A stretch of DNA of 64,000 nucleotides from JAZKFT01 sp040386335 (GTDB lineage Bacteria > Bacteroidota > Bacteroidia > Chitinophagales > Chitinophagaceae). The number at the start of each line of letters is the position of its first letter. The first letter of the stretch is position 1. The notes beneath the pieces are model-generated. The model saw only the letters and a program-made list of their open reading frames with translations. It was not told the DNA's origin and did no database searches. The position numbers and the translations under genes are program-made. Location: NCBI GenBank assembly GCA_040386335.1, contig JAZKFT010000063.1, positions 1 through 64,000 of the forward strand, given 5' to 3'. Shown piece after piece: positions 37,124-46,176 of this stretch.

Positions 37124-39172
37124 TCAAATGCAATATTGTGGGTCGCCTTCAAGGATTTCCTGCTCAAGCTTAGGTGCCTCGCCTGGCTTCCATAAACGTG
37201 TGCGATGCACAACACGATAAACCAAAGGGCCGCCATCAGCACGCTCACTGCGTTCCAGTGGTCGCGGTATACATACAAATTCGGTAGAAAGCTGATCGGA
37301 AGTGGCGGTTACTAAACCGTAGCCATGGCCACCGAAATCGAGAAATGACAAATGCGGTGCCAGGTCCGGATTTCGCACAGCACGTGCCTGCTTCATATCT
37401 CCCGTCTCCTTCAACTTTAAAGTGGAAAGCACTCCATGCATAGGAGTAACATTCATAGAAGGAATCACTTTACCATCGGGTTGATCCACCAGGTGCAGCA
37501 TACGCAACGCATGGTCTTTGGCCATGGTGAGTTCCAACACTTCGAAAAGCGTTTGCTGCGAAATAGAACCGGTAATGAATTCCACGCCCAGTGGCTCGTA
37601 TTTCTTCGGCGGCAGCGCTTTAGAGGCTAAACCCGCATGAAACGCATGACGGTCGCCTCCGACAACACAAAAACCGGTGATTTCCTGGTTGCTTATAAAA
37701 TCAAATATCTCGTCTTTATCACGCAGGAATCGATTATCAATTACCGCATAGCCGGCATCTTTAGGCCATTTACTACCCAGTTCGCCAGGCAGGTTTTGAT
37801 AGTCGCTTCGCACTTCCATGGTACCAAATGTATGTCCCCAGATTTTCCAGCGAGCCTTAGAAGCTCCGAGCTGTTCTAAGAACCAACGTCGTTGCTCACG
37901 ACCCAGGAAGGTCTGGGCATGAACATCTTTTGTCGGATTTGGAAGATCCTTGTCATTGAAACGAATAGTATCCGGCGGTTTGCCGCCGTTATAATGGCGG
38001 CCATAATTCATAATTTCAAAAGGCACTTGTGGAGTGACCCTGGGATATCCGGCTGCATAAAAATCGTCACTTGACATATCAGGAGAACGGAATGACCAAT
38101 TATCGGTTAGCAGCAAATCGACATTCCTGCCCCAACGCAGCACCCGCTGAATCTTCAAACTATTGATCGCCGCCAGGTTGTTAGGCTCTTCCGAAAGTCC
38201 GTCTTCGTTGAACGCCTCCATTGGTGTATCCACCACTACAGGAGCCTTGAAATGTTCAAGCTTAGGGTTACCGGGCTGTGAAACCCGGGCTGGGATGAAC
38301 TCCCACCAGGCCTGGTTGGCAAAGACTTTCTGGTTTTGTGCAGGAGCATTGTACGCGCCCCCTGCCACATACTGACTTTGATACCCGGCCCAGGCAAACT
38401 CGTGATTGTCCCAAACACCAACAAATGGCCAGCGGGCACGGGCATCCTGTAAATCAGGATCTTCAAGATATGCACGATAGAGTGTTCGGTAATCTTCAAG
38501 AGAAACCGGGAGATGAAAATTGCCAACCTTTCGCCCCTGCGGAAACTTGTACAGGTTTTTGATGCGACGACCACGGTTTCCTTTAGGATTATCTTCGGCA
38601 TACCAGGTGACTTCGTAAATAAAATCGCCCAAATGCAACACAAAATTAAGTCGTTGCTCTTTCGCACGTGCCTCATCTTCAAAGATCATCTTACGGTAAG
38701 CATTCATGGCGCCTTCGTTAGGGCATTGGCAACTCACAAACGTAAAACGAACGGGAGCATCCGAATCATCACTGTGGGCTGTTATCGTACGGCCGATGCG
38801 GCTGGCGAACCCATGCTCATCCACGAAGCGGTACCAATACTCACGGTTGGGTTTGAGATCCGTAACCAGGAAACGACATGTCCAGTCTGAGTCTGCATCA
38901 ATATTTGCAGTACCACCTGCCAGGATTTTTTTGAAATCCGGGGTGGCCGATATTTCAACGATCAGCTTTTTAGCGTAATTGCCATTTACCGGCGGACGCC
39001 GCGTCCATAAGATGACACTGTCAGCTGTTGGGTCACCTGATGCCACACCCTGTGGAAAGAGGTCGCGGCGCTCAATTGCCGGCGTGGGAAGCTTGTTTGC
39101 CCAACCTTTTTTTGTCGTTAGGGCAAAGCCAATGAAGAAGGATTGTAAGAACTTACGGCGGGTGACATTCAT
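37124..39172 (-). CDS. Alkaline phosphatase D (PhoD) family, Tat-exported
   Basis: 682 residues with a twin-arginine leader (MNVTRRKFLQSFFIGFALTT). A PhoD N-terminal domain (FPQGVASGDPTADSVILWTR) is followed by the metallophosphatase domain: FTFVSCQCPNEG near 148, VLHLGDFIYE near 178, WDNHE near 255, GHTFGTMEV and GGDRHAFHAG near 515. It hydrolyses phosphodiesters and monoesters using Fe/Ca in characterised members. It is longer than the B. subtilis enzyme (583). The gene is convergent with the pectate-lyase-like gene and separated from the SnoaL-like gene by the truncated repeat end at 39204. Confidence 0.92.
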   Translation of the reverse strand: MNVTRRKFLQSFFIGFALTTKKGWANKLPTPAIERRDLFPQGVASGDPTADSVILWTRRPPVNGNYAKKLIVEISATPDFKKILAGGTANIDADSDWTCRFLVTDLKPNREYWYRFVDEHGFASRIGRTITAHSDDSDAPVRFTFVSCQCPNEGAMNAYRKMIFEDEARAKEQRLNFVLHLGDFIYEVTWYAEDNPKGNRGRRIKNLYKFPQGRKVGNFHLPVSLEDYRTLYRAYLEDPDLQDARARWPFVGVWDNHEFAWAGYQSQYVAGGAYNAPAQNQKVFANQAWWEFIPARVSQPGNPKLEHFKAPVVVDTPMEAFNEDGLSEEPNNLAAINSLKIQRVLRWGRNVDLLLTDNWSFRSPDMSSDDFYAAGYPRVTPQVPFEIMNYGRHYNGGKPPDTIRFNDKDLPNPTKDVHAQTFLGREQRRWFLEQLGASKARWKIWGHTFGTMEVRSDYQNLPGELGSKWPKDAGYAVIDNRFLRDKDEIFDFISNQEITGFCVVGGDRHAFHAGLASKALPPKKYEPLGVEFITGSISQQTLFEVLELTMAKDHALRMLHLVDQPDGKVIPSMNVTPMHGVLSTLKLKETGDMKQARAVRNPDLAPHLSFLDFGGHGYGLVTATSDQLSTEFVCIPRPLERSERADGGPLVYRVVHRTRLWKPGEAPKLEQEILEGDPQYCI

Positions 39173-39203
39173 GAGATTTTTATTTATACCGTTTCTTTAT
39201 TTA

Positions 39204-39240
39204 GAAGCCGCTATTGTGTCAATGCAATGTTGGCCGTTGC
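39204..39240 (+). repeat. Dispersed attC-like repeat, right end only
   Basis: GCCGCTATTGTGTCAATGCA followed by ATGTTGGCCGTTGC nearly repeats 49054-49084 (CCGCCATATTGCCAATGCAA, TGTTATGCGTT). As in the other copies, this end lies against the stop of a minus-strand gene (here 39243). The left part of the element is absent. Confidence 0.6.
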
Positions 39241-39242
39241 TT

Positions 39243-39710
39243 TTATGGCGTTCTTTCCAATTCAGTCGAATGAAGAAGGCTAACTTTCCAAGTACTTTTC
39301 TCTCTTTTTAGAACAACACTTTCAAGCCATTTTACAATCACGGTTTTCCCATTTGATGTAATGGTTGCCTGATTAAGATAATAAAGCCAGGCAATATCAC
39401 CTGAAATAGTTGTTTCGAGAAAGTCCAACTGATTGATTCTTTTAAAGTCCCCGGATGTCGCTTTTCTTGCCGTAATCCGATTAGCCAAAGAGTCAAAGTT
39501 CCAAACTGCGCCACTTTCAAGAATTTTTACATCTGATGTGCAGAAGGATTTTGATTTTTCAACATCTAATTCAGCAAGTCCATCAAATAATCCAGTAACA
39601 GCATTTTGAACGATGGTTTTTTCGCTTCGGTCAGTTTTCTGAGCCCACCCGGTAGTCAGGAAACTTAAGGTTATAACCATAGTAAAAATTGCGAGTCGCA
39701 TGTTGTTCAA
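39243..39710 (-). CDS. Secreted SnoaL/NTF2-like protein (DUF4440 type)
   Basis: 155 residues with a signal peptide (MNNMRLAIFTMVITLSFLTTGWAQ). The mature part shows the cone-shaped NTF2 pattern: a helix with AVTGLFDGLAELDVEKSKSF, then strands including ISGDIAWLYYLNQATITSNG and a C-terminal WKVSLLHST. Such domains hold small ligands or serve as binding scaffolds; no catalytic residue is fixed. It lies in the patchwork of repeat-bounded genes. Confidence 0.82.
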   Translation of the reverse strand: MNNMRLAIFTMVITLSFLTTGWAQKTDRSEKTIVQNAVTGLFDGLAELDVEKSKSFCTSDVKILESGAVWNFDSLANRITARKATSGDFKRINQLDFLETTISGDIAWLYYLNQATITSNGKTVIVKWLESVVLKREKSTWKVSLLHSTELERTP

Positions 39711-39890
39711 ATTTGAGGACTGTTAAAAAAAATTCCACCCGACGTTCAGGGCCCGGCGATATGGGGAATTTCATGCTCCACTGCCCAACCTTTGTACTAA
39801 AGTTAAATAGAAATTCAAATGATGATCCTTTATTCTGATGCCCCGTACCAGGATCACCTGTAGCTGAAAGTCTAAGAATAACAAATTTCA
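39711..39890. other. Short gap, no gene
   Basis: 180 bp between the SnoaL-like gene and the orphan surface-protein tail. A minus frame reading through it (FVILRLSATGDPGTGHQ) has no start or family match; I treat it as decayed or random. Confidence 0.35.
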
Positions 39891-40172
39891 TCACGTCAAA
39901 ATCGTCAGCTTCTTCCCCGGTTCTACTCTCAGATCCGCATGCTGTGATATATTCAACACGCCCTGGAAAATACACACTCCATTGGCAGGGTTAAAGTTTA
40001 CCCGTGCTCCTGCTGGTATAGCAGTTGGCGGCTTTAAACCATTTTGCCAGTTGGCTATATTATTCCAGTCGCTGCCGGGGCCGGTGAAAGTATAAACGCC
40101 GTTGTAAACGCGAACAGAATCTTCTATCGTACAACCATTGCAGGCAGTTGTAGTGATGGAATACAAGCAGGG
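39891..40172 (-). pseudogene. Orphan C-terminal fragment of a large surface protein
   Basis: About 91 codons with no signal peptide or proper start. The Cys-rich PKD-like segment (TTTACNGCTIEDSVRVY) and the beta tail GPGSDWNNIANWQNG ... NISQHADLRVEPGKKLTIL closely resemble the tail of the surface protein at 29542-34128 (NNWHSTANWSNATVP ... LTLNNGATITIAAGAKLLI). The frame runs straight, without a stop, out of the Crp/Fnr remnant upstream. It is probably the residue of a deletion that joined two genes. Confidence 0.7.
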
Positions 40173-40654
40173 AATTGCTACCGTTTTTAAGAATTCAAGA
40201 TATTTTTCCTTTGCAGGAGTTCATTGAAGTTTAAAAAGTCTATCGGTGAAACAACGAAAATTTTGTTCTGCTAAAACCCTTCCAACTTTTTCCCATTGAG
40301 TAATACTATCATACAACTCCTGCATCCTTTAAAGCTAATAGAAAGCGTTTCTGTTTTTTCAAGACACTGAATATTCTCAACAGATTTTGTTTGATTGATA
40401 AAACTTGAATAAGAGGAGACAAAGCCATTGTCACTTGATAAATAGGTGGTTGTTTCTTTAGCCTCTCTCAAATGAAAGACCCGCACCAAACCACTTTCAA
40501 TAAAATGTAGATGGGTTGAAATTTTACCTTCAACAAGTATATACTCTTTTTGCCTAAATTCATTATATGTGAATTTGGACGCGATTATTTCTAAATCAGT
40601 AGTTGACAATTTCCAAAATGAAACAACCTGCTTTTTTAAATTTTCACTTATCAC
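40173..40654 (-). pseudogene. Broken Crp/Fnr-family regulator
   Basis: GTG start at 40654 after GAGGTGATAA. The first ~108 codons read as a normal cyclic-nucleotide-binding domain (YILVEGKISTHLHFIESGLV, SSFINQTKSVENIQCLEKTE). Near 40328 the frame shifts; in the other frame the family sequence goes on (QELYDSITQWEKVGRVLAEQ, NFRCFTDRLFKLQ), meets a TGA at 40221-40223, then reads TPAKEKYLEFLKTVAIP and stops matching near 40172. The HTH domain is lost. Thus at least one frameshift, one internal stop and a 3' deletion. It cannot make a working regulator. Confidence 0.85.
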
Positions 40655-40892
40655 CTCTTCAAAATTCTATAGTATGTCTGCAAATTACAATGACCGCTAC
40701 CGTTTTGGCCTTTCTGCGGTGCCGATATTCCTCGTTCCGCCGGAACTGTTGGTGAGTAAAGTTAATGCCCTTGAAGTTATATTCTGTTGCCCGGTAGTGT
40801 TCGTTTGGCCAGATATGCGGATAAGAAGCGAACGGGACGATGAGGACGCCCAGCCCCGCTATAGGCAATTACAATATGTGTGCACAGTGCAT
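40655..40892. other. Cassette-like spacer without the core repeat
   Basis: A 238-bp stretch between the broken Crp gene and the hypothetical protein at 40893. A direct repeat, TGCAAATTACAATGACCGC near 40679 and GGCAATTACAATATGTG near 40864, is visible near its two ends. It does not match the main attC-like element. No convincing gene is seen; the minus frame of 69 residues is Arg/His-rich and family-less. Confidence 0.4.
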
Positions 40893-41372
40893 TTACTTGG
40901 TGTCGTACCAATACTTTTGTATTACAACCTCTTTCAATTTAGCATTTGACATTCCCAACATCACTTCACATGTGTCTTCGTAGTTGTCCGGATACATATT
41001 CTGGAAATAGCCGATTACCGCATGAATTGTGTCTATACTATCAAAATCTTTCTGTAAGAATGTCAAATCCCTGTTTGCCTCAGTTTTATACATTGAGCGC
41101 CACTGATTGTACATTTGGAAATACCTAAGGGCAATCTTTAAGCAAACATTATTTAGGTCTGTTTGTAAAACTGCCGTCCCAACTTTGTACAGAAAATGCT
41201 CCGTGATAATTTTGAAATTCTTTTCCAGGATAGTTTTTGTTTCATTAAGCGTCTGATTGGGTACAAACCAGTTTTCTGCTTCTGTTGTCAACCTAATTCC
41301 GTTGTTTTCATCGGAGATATTAACTTTTATGTTGTCAAGATTAAATGTCATTGGGATTGACTGAAATTCCAT
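40893..41372 (-). CDS. Hypothetical protein
   Basis: 159 residues, soluble and without signal peptide. It has even amphipathic composition (NWFVPNQTLNETKTILEKNF, LKIALRYFQMYNQW, IDTIHAVIGYFQNMYPD). No family is recognised. Codon use and start (ATG 41372) look natural, and nothing overlaps it except a poorly supported frame upstream. It may be the gene of one cassette-like unit. Confidence 0.65.
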   Translation of the reverse strand: MEFQSIPMTFNLDNIKVNISDENNGIRLTTEAENWFVPNQTLNETKTILEKNFKIITEHFLYKVGTAVLQTDLNNVCLKIALRYFQMYNQWRSMYKTEANRDLTFLQKDFDSIDTIHAVIGYFQNMYPDNYEDTCEVMLGMSNAKLKEVVIQKYWYDTK

Positions 41373-41671
41373 TTGAAAAAATTAAACTTCTCGTCATAAA
41401 ATTAGCTAAAGTCTTTGAGAGCCTTTGTTGCATTGTGCCCAACGTCCTGGTATTGGTGAAGGCTGCGAATATTACCGAAGCTTCCCGGCCACCGATGTTA
41501 AAATTGGCAATAAAAGTTGATGATTGTTCCCCGGGCCCAAAGTTGTTTGCCAAACCCGAACTGAAGCCCGCTACTGTTACAAATGATGAGGGCGCACTAT
41601 GTCTGCACAGCTTCTATCGATACTTTCGTTGGTAGCTGTTTTGCTCTCAACTCAGGAATAAATTCAGTTAC
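41373..41671. other. Gap with a possible decayed frame
   Basis: About 300 bp. A minus-strand frame (41341-41553 and open further upstream) reads like a beta-rich secreted protein (GFSSGLANNFGPGEQSSTF), but it has no leader and overlaps the next gene's start. It may be debris of a surface protein. Confidence 0.3.
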
Positions 41672-42094
41672 TCAGTCCTTCTTAATAGTAAAGCCAACAG
41701 GTGCTTTTAATACTCCTTTGTCATACATATTAATATAAATAGAAACTGTATCTGTCGTGCCACTCCAGGTTACTCTATAATTATCAAGCATTGCGTAACC
41801 CAGAAAGCCTTTTTCACTTTTAACGGGACAACAACTACCTGCCCTATAATAGCTTATTTTCTCCCCGTTTGGACCAGCCAACATATTTAAGTACCTCCTT
41901 TCATTTGATGGCCCGCTGCTACTACTATTTCCGCCAACTTCAACCGGGTTTTTAGAATTCAACCCATAAGTTTCGTCAGTAGAAATTTCTGTGATAACAA
42001 AGCTTTCGTTGTCACTAGTTGCTGTTCCGGCTATATTCTTCGTTTGAGAACAACCTGAGACTAAAATCAAAAGAAGTGAAAAGAAATGTTTCAT
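41672..42094 (-). CDS. Lipoprotein of the type often misnamed KDO-8-P aldolase
   Basis: 140 residues. The lipobox LVSGC is near 15; the mature part has a Ser/Gly-rich linker, then RYLNMLAGPNGEKISYYRAG, SCCPVKSEKGFLG and a final NMYDKGVLKAPVGFTI. The conserved double cysteine and the LAGPNGE/YEKGVL pattern match a small family common in Bacteroidota, sometimes labelled 2-dehydro-3-deoxyphosphooctonate aldolase in databases without basis. No active site is evident. One of the repeat-bounded genes. Confidence 0.8.
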   Translation of the reverse strand: MKHFFSLLLILVSGCSQTKNIAGTATSDNESFVITEISTDETYGLNSKNPVEVGGNSSSSGPSNERRYLNMLAGPNGEKISYYRAGSCCPVKSEKGFLGYAMLDNYRVTWSGTTDTVSIYINMYDKGVLKAPVGFTIKKD

Positions 42095-42224
42095 AAAAAA
42101 GGACTTAATTGTTATTAGTGTGTGTTTCCTGAAATGAATATATCACAAATTGGGTCAAGTATATAAAAGGTATATCCATAAATCAAAATGAACTTTAAAT
42201 TTAATTAAAATTGCCACCGGGCAG

Positions 42225-42391
42225 GCCGTGCCGCGGGCTTGAATTTAGAACCTACAGCCTGGAACAGAAGCCCAATTAAATTAATGCTGATGAGGATAAG
42301 AACAAAAGGCTAGCAGATTTCCGTTAGCCCGAACCGATGCAGCCGATTGTATTTCCTTCTGCCCGGCTTTTGTAAATACCAATGTTTGCTG
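42225..42391 (+). repeat. Dispersed attC-like repeat, copy B
   Basis: The core 42255-42333 (CAGCCTGGAACAGAAGCCCA...) matches 42999-43076 at about 70% by eye over 79 bp. The right end CCAATGTTTGCTG lies 6 bp from the stop of the gene at 42398. The 130 bp to its left (42095-42224) is A/T-rich and lacks a gene. Confidence 0.75.
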
Positions 42392-42397
42392 TAGTAC

Positions 42398-42946
42398 TCA
42401 TGCTCTCGTGCCATAAATTTTCCAACCCTGTTTAGTTTTTCTGACTACCATCCAAAAAAACCCGTCACCCGCAACCCTTTTTTCATTGCTCTTTTGGATA
42501 TTGCCAAATACCAGATAATCAGAATTTGTAAAGTTGTTATTGAACTCTTGTAAAATTTCGTAAACAAATAAATTATCCGTTTTTTCTGCGGATATTTTCT
42601 TAATGATGGTGTCATTATTTTTAGAGGTAAATTCCTTCTTGTTCAGTATCACAATTTTATAATGATTGAGATAGTCTTGAAAAGAAGAAAGTCCTTCTGT
42701 GAACTCTTCAAATTTGTCACACGCTTTCTTACTTTCAATCATTTTTTTCGTCGAATAAACTCCTACGCCATTCGGACTAATTATCGCCGCAGAATCGGTA
42801 AAAAATGAATAGAATCTGTCACAATCAAGGTCAAAGCAGGTCTTTACAATTGATTTGAAAAATTCACTCGCTTCTTGTTTAATGGATTGAGAAGCTCCCA
42901 GGTAAGGAGTCAAGATTAGAATTCCTATGTAGAAAAGTTGTTTCAT
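42398..42946 (-). CDS. Secreted SnoaL/NTF2-like hypothetical
   Basis: 182 residues with a signal peptide (MKQLFYIGILILTPYLGASQ). The pattern resembles an NTF2-like domain: EASEFFKSIVKTCFDLDCDR, FYSFFTDSAAIISPNGVGVY, and a final GFFWMVVRKTKQGWKIYGTRA. This matches the core of many DUF4440-like proteins, but the match is weaker than for the gene at 39243. The function is unknown. It is flanked on both sides by repeat copies, so it looks like a single-gene unit. Confidence 0.75.
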   Translation of the reverse strand: MKQLFYIGILILTPYLGASQSIKQEASEFFKSIVKTCFDLDCDRFYSFFTDSAAIISPNGVGVYSTKKMIESKKACDKFEEFTEGLSSFQDYLNHYKIVILNKKEFTSKNNDTIIKKISAEKTDNLFVYEILQEFNNNFTNSDYLVFGNIQKSNEKRVAGDGFFWMVVRKTKQGWKIYGTRA

Positions 42947-42953
42947 TAAATTA

Positions 42954-43148
42954 TAGCTAACGTTTATGGCTGACTGCTGTGATTACATTCATACACGCCA
43001 GCCTGGAACCGAAGTCCAATAGAATTACTTCTGATGAAGATATGGACAAATGACCATCAAATTTCCATATGCCAGAACTGCTGATGATAGTGAGCCAAAA
43101 GATGAGAATTTATCAGCAAGGATTGTTGTAAACCCAATGTTAGCGGTT
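42954..43148 (+). repeat. Dispersed attC-like repeat, copy C (complete)
   Basis: The left end GCTAACGTTTATGG (42956-42969) and right end AACCCAATGTTAGCGG (43131-43146) are inverted at GCTAAC/GTTAGC. The core 42999-43076 shares blocks with copies at 42255, 44229 and 24995. The right end lies 16 bp from the stop of the hydrolase at 43164; the left end lies 8 bp from the start of the gene at 42946. This is the clearest example of the unit. Confidence 0.8.
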
Positions 43149-43163
43149 CGTCTTTCTTGTTTT

Positions 43164-44162
43164 CTAATTCGATGTCATTTTTATTGTCTGCAACCATCTT
43201 ACAACCAGGCTTTCCCAATCAGCTATGGGAAGTTTATTCCAAAGCGGATTGTCAAGTGCTGTTCTATTTAAACCAAATGCATGTCCACCTTCTGCATAAA
43301 TATGGTATTCAGCTGAAACACCTGCTTTTTTCAAAGCAATATAATAAACCAATGAATTCTGAATGGTATCAACAGGGTCGTTTCCTGCTTGAAGAATAAA
43401 CATAGGAGGGGTGTTGCTGTCTACGTGAAGTGTATTGTTGAGGTCATATGGATGTTTTGTATGCACAGTCATATGACCTGGAAAAAATGATAAGCCGAAA
43501 TCAGGTCTGCAATTTATAGTGTCAATATTGTCAGTGATCGGGTAGGCCCGCTTCTTGTAATTGGTACTTACATCCGCAACTAAATGTCCGCCTGCTGAAA
43601 ATCCCATTACCCCAACTTTGTTGGCGTTAATATTCCATTCTTTGGCCCGGAAGCGAACTAAACTTACTGCTCTTTGTGCGTCTTGCAAGGCAAGGGGTTT
43701 AATTGGGTCTTTTCCGCATTCACAATCTTTGTCATAATGATGCCCTGACGCTGGAACGCGGTATTTTAGTAGTACTCCTGTTACTCCGATAGACGCTAAC
43801 CATTCACATATTTCTGAACCTTCAAGGTCAATAGCAAGTCTATTGTAACCACCACCCGGAAATACAAGTATTGCAACTCCTGTATTATTCTCTCTGGGAG
43901 CGTAAATTTTTATAGTTGGGTTGGATACATTATTTATCATTCCTTCATCATATGTTTCTGTTCCCTTTATTAGTTCAAAGTCGGGAATGCTTTTTGCCCA
44001 AATGGGAATTTCTTTACTTACTATTGAAGCATTTGTTGATTGAGCTTTATTGTTCGTTTCTTGTGTTCCTTGTCTATTTTGGTTACAAGAAATTAAGTTG
44101 ATAGTAATTACTAAAACAAATAAAAACTGTCTGATTGATATTTTACTTTTCGATAGGTTCAT
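43164..44162 (-). CDS. Alpha/beta hydrolase lipoprotein (BD-FAE/acetylxylan-esterase-like)
   Basis: 332 residues. The leader ends in the lipobox NLISC. The catalytic domain has the oxyanion part FPGGGYNRLAIDLEG near 120, nucleophile GFSAGGH near 200, acid QAGNDPVD near 272 and His in EGGHAFGLN near 300. The family (BD-FAE, esterase/lipase Aes) includes acetylxylan and feruloyl esterases, consistent with the GH43 gene next door. A cysteine pair (KDCECGKD) lies in a loop near 155. Bounded by attC-like repeat copies at both sides. Confidence 0.9.
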   Translation of the reverse strand: MNLSKSKISIRQFLFVLVITINLISCNQNRQGTQETNNKAQSTNASIVSKEIPIWAKSIPDFELIKGTETYDEGMINNVSNPTIKIYAPRENNTGVAILVFPGGGYNRLAIDLEGSEICEWLASIGVTGVLLKYRVPASGHHYDKDCECGKDPIKPLALQDAQRAVSLVRFRAKEWNINANKVGVMGFSAGGHLVADVSTNYKKRAYPITDNIDTINCRPDFGLSFFPGHMTVHTKHPYDLNNTLHVDSNTPPMFILQAGNDPVDTIQNSLVYYIALKKAGVSAEYHIYAEGGHAFGLNRTALDNPLWNKLPIADWESLVVRWLQTIKMTSN

Positions 44163-44190
44163 TTCTAATGCAAGTGTCGGTTAAGCTGAC

Positions 44191-44330
44191 CACTAACGGA
44201 TTAAGGCTTACTGCTGAACTGGCATTCAATATTATCCAGCCTTGGCCGCAGCCGATTGAAAAACTGATGCTCAAGATAAATACAAAAGCCCAAAAGTGTT
44301 TCGTCTGCCGGATAATAGCTGATAGTATTC
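44191..44330 (+). repeat. Dispersed attC-like repeat, copy D
   Basis: CACTAACGGATTAAGGCTTA opens the element and TACTGCTGAACTGGCATTCA is shared with copy C. The core CAGCCGATTGAAAAACTGAT, GCTCAAGATAAATACAAAAG matches copy A (24995-25047). The rest, 44331-44681, holds a poorly supported minus frame (RWEIHIEQNKIRATPVHSF) and no accepted gene. Confidence 0.7.
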
Positions 44331-44681
44331 CAACAGTCGATTGGCTCTTTGGATGCTGTTCCAGTGAAAGAGTACGTCAGGTGGAATTTCACTTCTGTCA
44401 TTAAGGAGAACGGGAAAAGAATGCACGGGAGTTGCCCTGATTTTATTTTGCTCAATGTGAATTTCCCAACGCACTTTGTGAAAGCTGTTATTGAGTCCGC
44501 TTAAATTGTCAGTACTTAATAAAATGATTTTATTTGACAGTTCAGCCAGGTACAAACGGATGGTGGTGGCTATTTTACCAACAGACAGCCTGCTGTGTTT
44601 TTGCAGACAGCGGAAACAAACTTTCCCTGAATCACTTGCTATTAATATTGCAGCAACGAAACCTGATCCGGCATATATTAT

Positions 44682-46124
44682 TTAGTAAGCCTTAAGGTTC
44701 CATTTAGAATTGTCGCTATTAAAATCAAATGTGGCAAGTGCCGGTGTGCTATCTCCGGAAGATACGAGTGCTAATTTTTTTCCTGTATTGGAATCTGTTT
44801 TAGGCATTATTCTATAGGTACCATCAGTCAATTGATCTATCCGCCATAATTGTTCAGGAGCACCTGTAAATGCCGGTACTGTTACCACCTCAGCATTTGC
44901 TGTAGCTGCCAATGCCCGCTCCGTTCCTGCCAAGACAATTTGATAATAAGGTCCGCCTAAATACCCGGTGCTATCAGGAGCCTTGGTAATCGTCCATTTT
45001 TGGTGGGGGCGGGACATATAATCACCAATGCGTAAAGCTATATTACCCGTTGGCCAGTTTTTTATTACATCTGCTAACTCTTGTGCGGGAACGGGTTTTA
45101 TGGGCTCATTGTTGGGCTGACCAAATCCCCGCATTCCACCAGCCATTCTTGTAAAATCAACTGCGAGCTCCAAAGCATATCCTCTTCTCACGGATTCAAT
45201 TTCATACACGCCCTCTTTAAATTTCTCTCCTGCAACTGGCCATCCATCTTTCCAAAGCACTGGAAGAATTCCCAATACACTTCGGCCGCCCTGCTCTAAA
45301 TCTGCCTCATAATGAAGGGACATTTTTTCAACTCCTTTCTCAAGAATTATGTGTCCAAAATGGCCGGGACCTATTAATCCGCCACGGGTAGCAGCGACCA
45401 TTTTGCCACCACCTTCCAACATGCTTCTTCCCACATTATCAAGATAAGGGCCTGTAATTTGTTTTGAACGGCCTACCACTACGTTGTAAGTAGAGTTCGC
45501 ACCATCGCAACAACTACCATGGGTGGCGAGCAGATAGTACCATCCCTCACGATATACTAAAACTGAAGCTTCACATACAATGGCTACATCTACGGGTTTA
45601 TTACCCGCTACACGTTTCCCTGTTTTGGGATCCAATTCTACAAGGCGGGTGAATCCAAAATAAGTTCCGTATGTCAACCAAAGGCGACCCGTAACAGGAT
45701 CTAACATAAGTCCGGGGTCGATAGCATCATTTTCTTCATAACCGTCAGACGTGGCGACCACAACCGGTTCAGAATATTTAAAATCAGGTGATATTGGATC
45801 CAGTGTTTTATTCCACATAGTGAGTATGGCGCCTTTGTGGTTACTTGCGCCGCCGGTTGCTCCATATACAACAAGGTAACGGTTTCCAATTTTCATGGCA
45901 TCCGGGGCGGCCCCACCGCCTGGCCTCACACCACCGCCATTCCAGGTCCAGCCATCTTTGGAAATTAATCCGCCACTACCTGTGCCAAAGGTGTAATACT
46001 TTCCGTCACATTCAACGATCGTTGAAGGATCATGGATAAATGGCTTTCCAACCTGTGCTATTAATGTTTGTGTTATCAATACTGTTAACAAGCAACTGAT
46101 GCCGGCTATTTTTATTCTTTTCAT
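44682..46124 (-). CDS. GH43-type arabinanase/arabinosidase with ricin-like tail
   Basis: 480 residues with a signal peptide (MKRIKIAGISCLLTVLITQTLIAQ). The five-bladed propeller of GH43 is clear, with the acid triad visible: Asp in FIHDPSTI near 31, Asp in NDAIDPGLML near 138, Glu in CEASVLVYREGWYYLL near 187. The motif ATHGSCCDGANSTYNVVVGR is typical of endo-arabinanases. A beta-trefoil/RICIN-like end follows (~360-480, KKLALVSSGDSTPALATFDF). It should act on arabinan or arabinoxylan side chains outside the cytoplasm. It is the first listed but last transcribed of four genes (48533 to 44682) with small gaps. Confidence 0.9.
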   Translation of the reverse strand: MKRIKIAGISCLLTVLITQTLIAQVGKPFIHDPSTIVECDGKYYTFGTGSGGLISKDGWTWNGGGVRPGGGAAPDAMKIGNRYLVVYGATGGASNHKGAILTMWNKTLDPISPDFKYSEPVVVATSDGYEENDAIDPGLMLDPVTGRLWLTYGTYFGFTRLVELDPKTGKRVAGNKPVDVAIVCEASVLVYREGWYYLLATHGSCCDGANSTYNVVVGRSKQITGPYLDNVGRSMLEGGGKMVAATRGGLIGPGHFGHIILEKGVEKMSLHYEADLEQGGRSVLGILPVLWKDGWPVAGEKFKEGVYEIESVRRGYALELAVDFTRMAGGMRGFGQPNNEPIKPVPAQELADVIKNWPTGNIALRIGDYMSRPHQKWTITKAPDSTGYLGGPYYQIVLAGTERALAATANAEVVTVPAFTGAPEQLWRIDQLTDGTYRIMPKTDSNTGKKLALVSSGDSTPALATFDFNSDNSKWNLKAY

Positions 46125-46176
46125 AATAAACTTCGATTTCAGACTAATGGATACTTTAAAAAAAGGCTAACAACTT

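Noticed and set aside
40659..40868. 69-codon minus frame in the spacer next to the Crp remnant
   Set aside because: Arg/His/Tyr-rich, no leader, no family; spans the whole spacer and probably reflects base composition.
44271..44555. 94-codon minus frame between the hydrolase and GH43 genes
   Set aside because: Its last part lies in repeat copy D; the first part is protein-like but unsupported, so it is mentioned only with the repeat.
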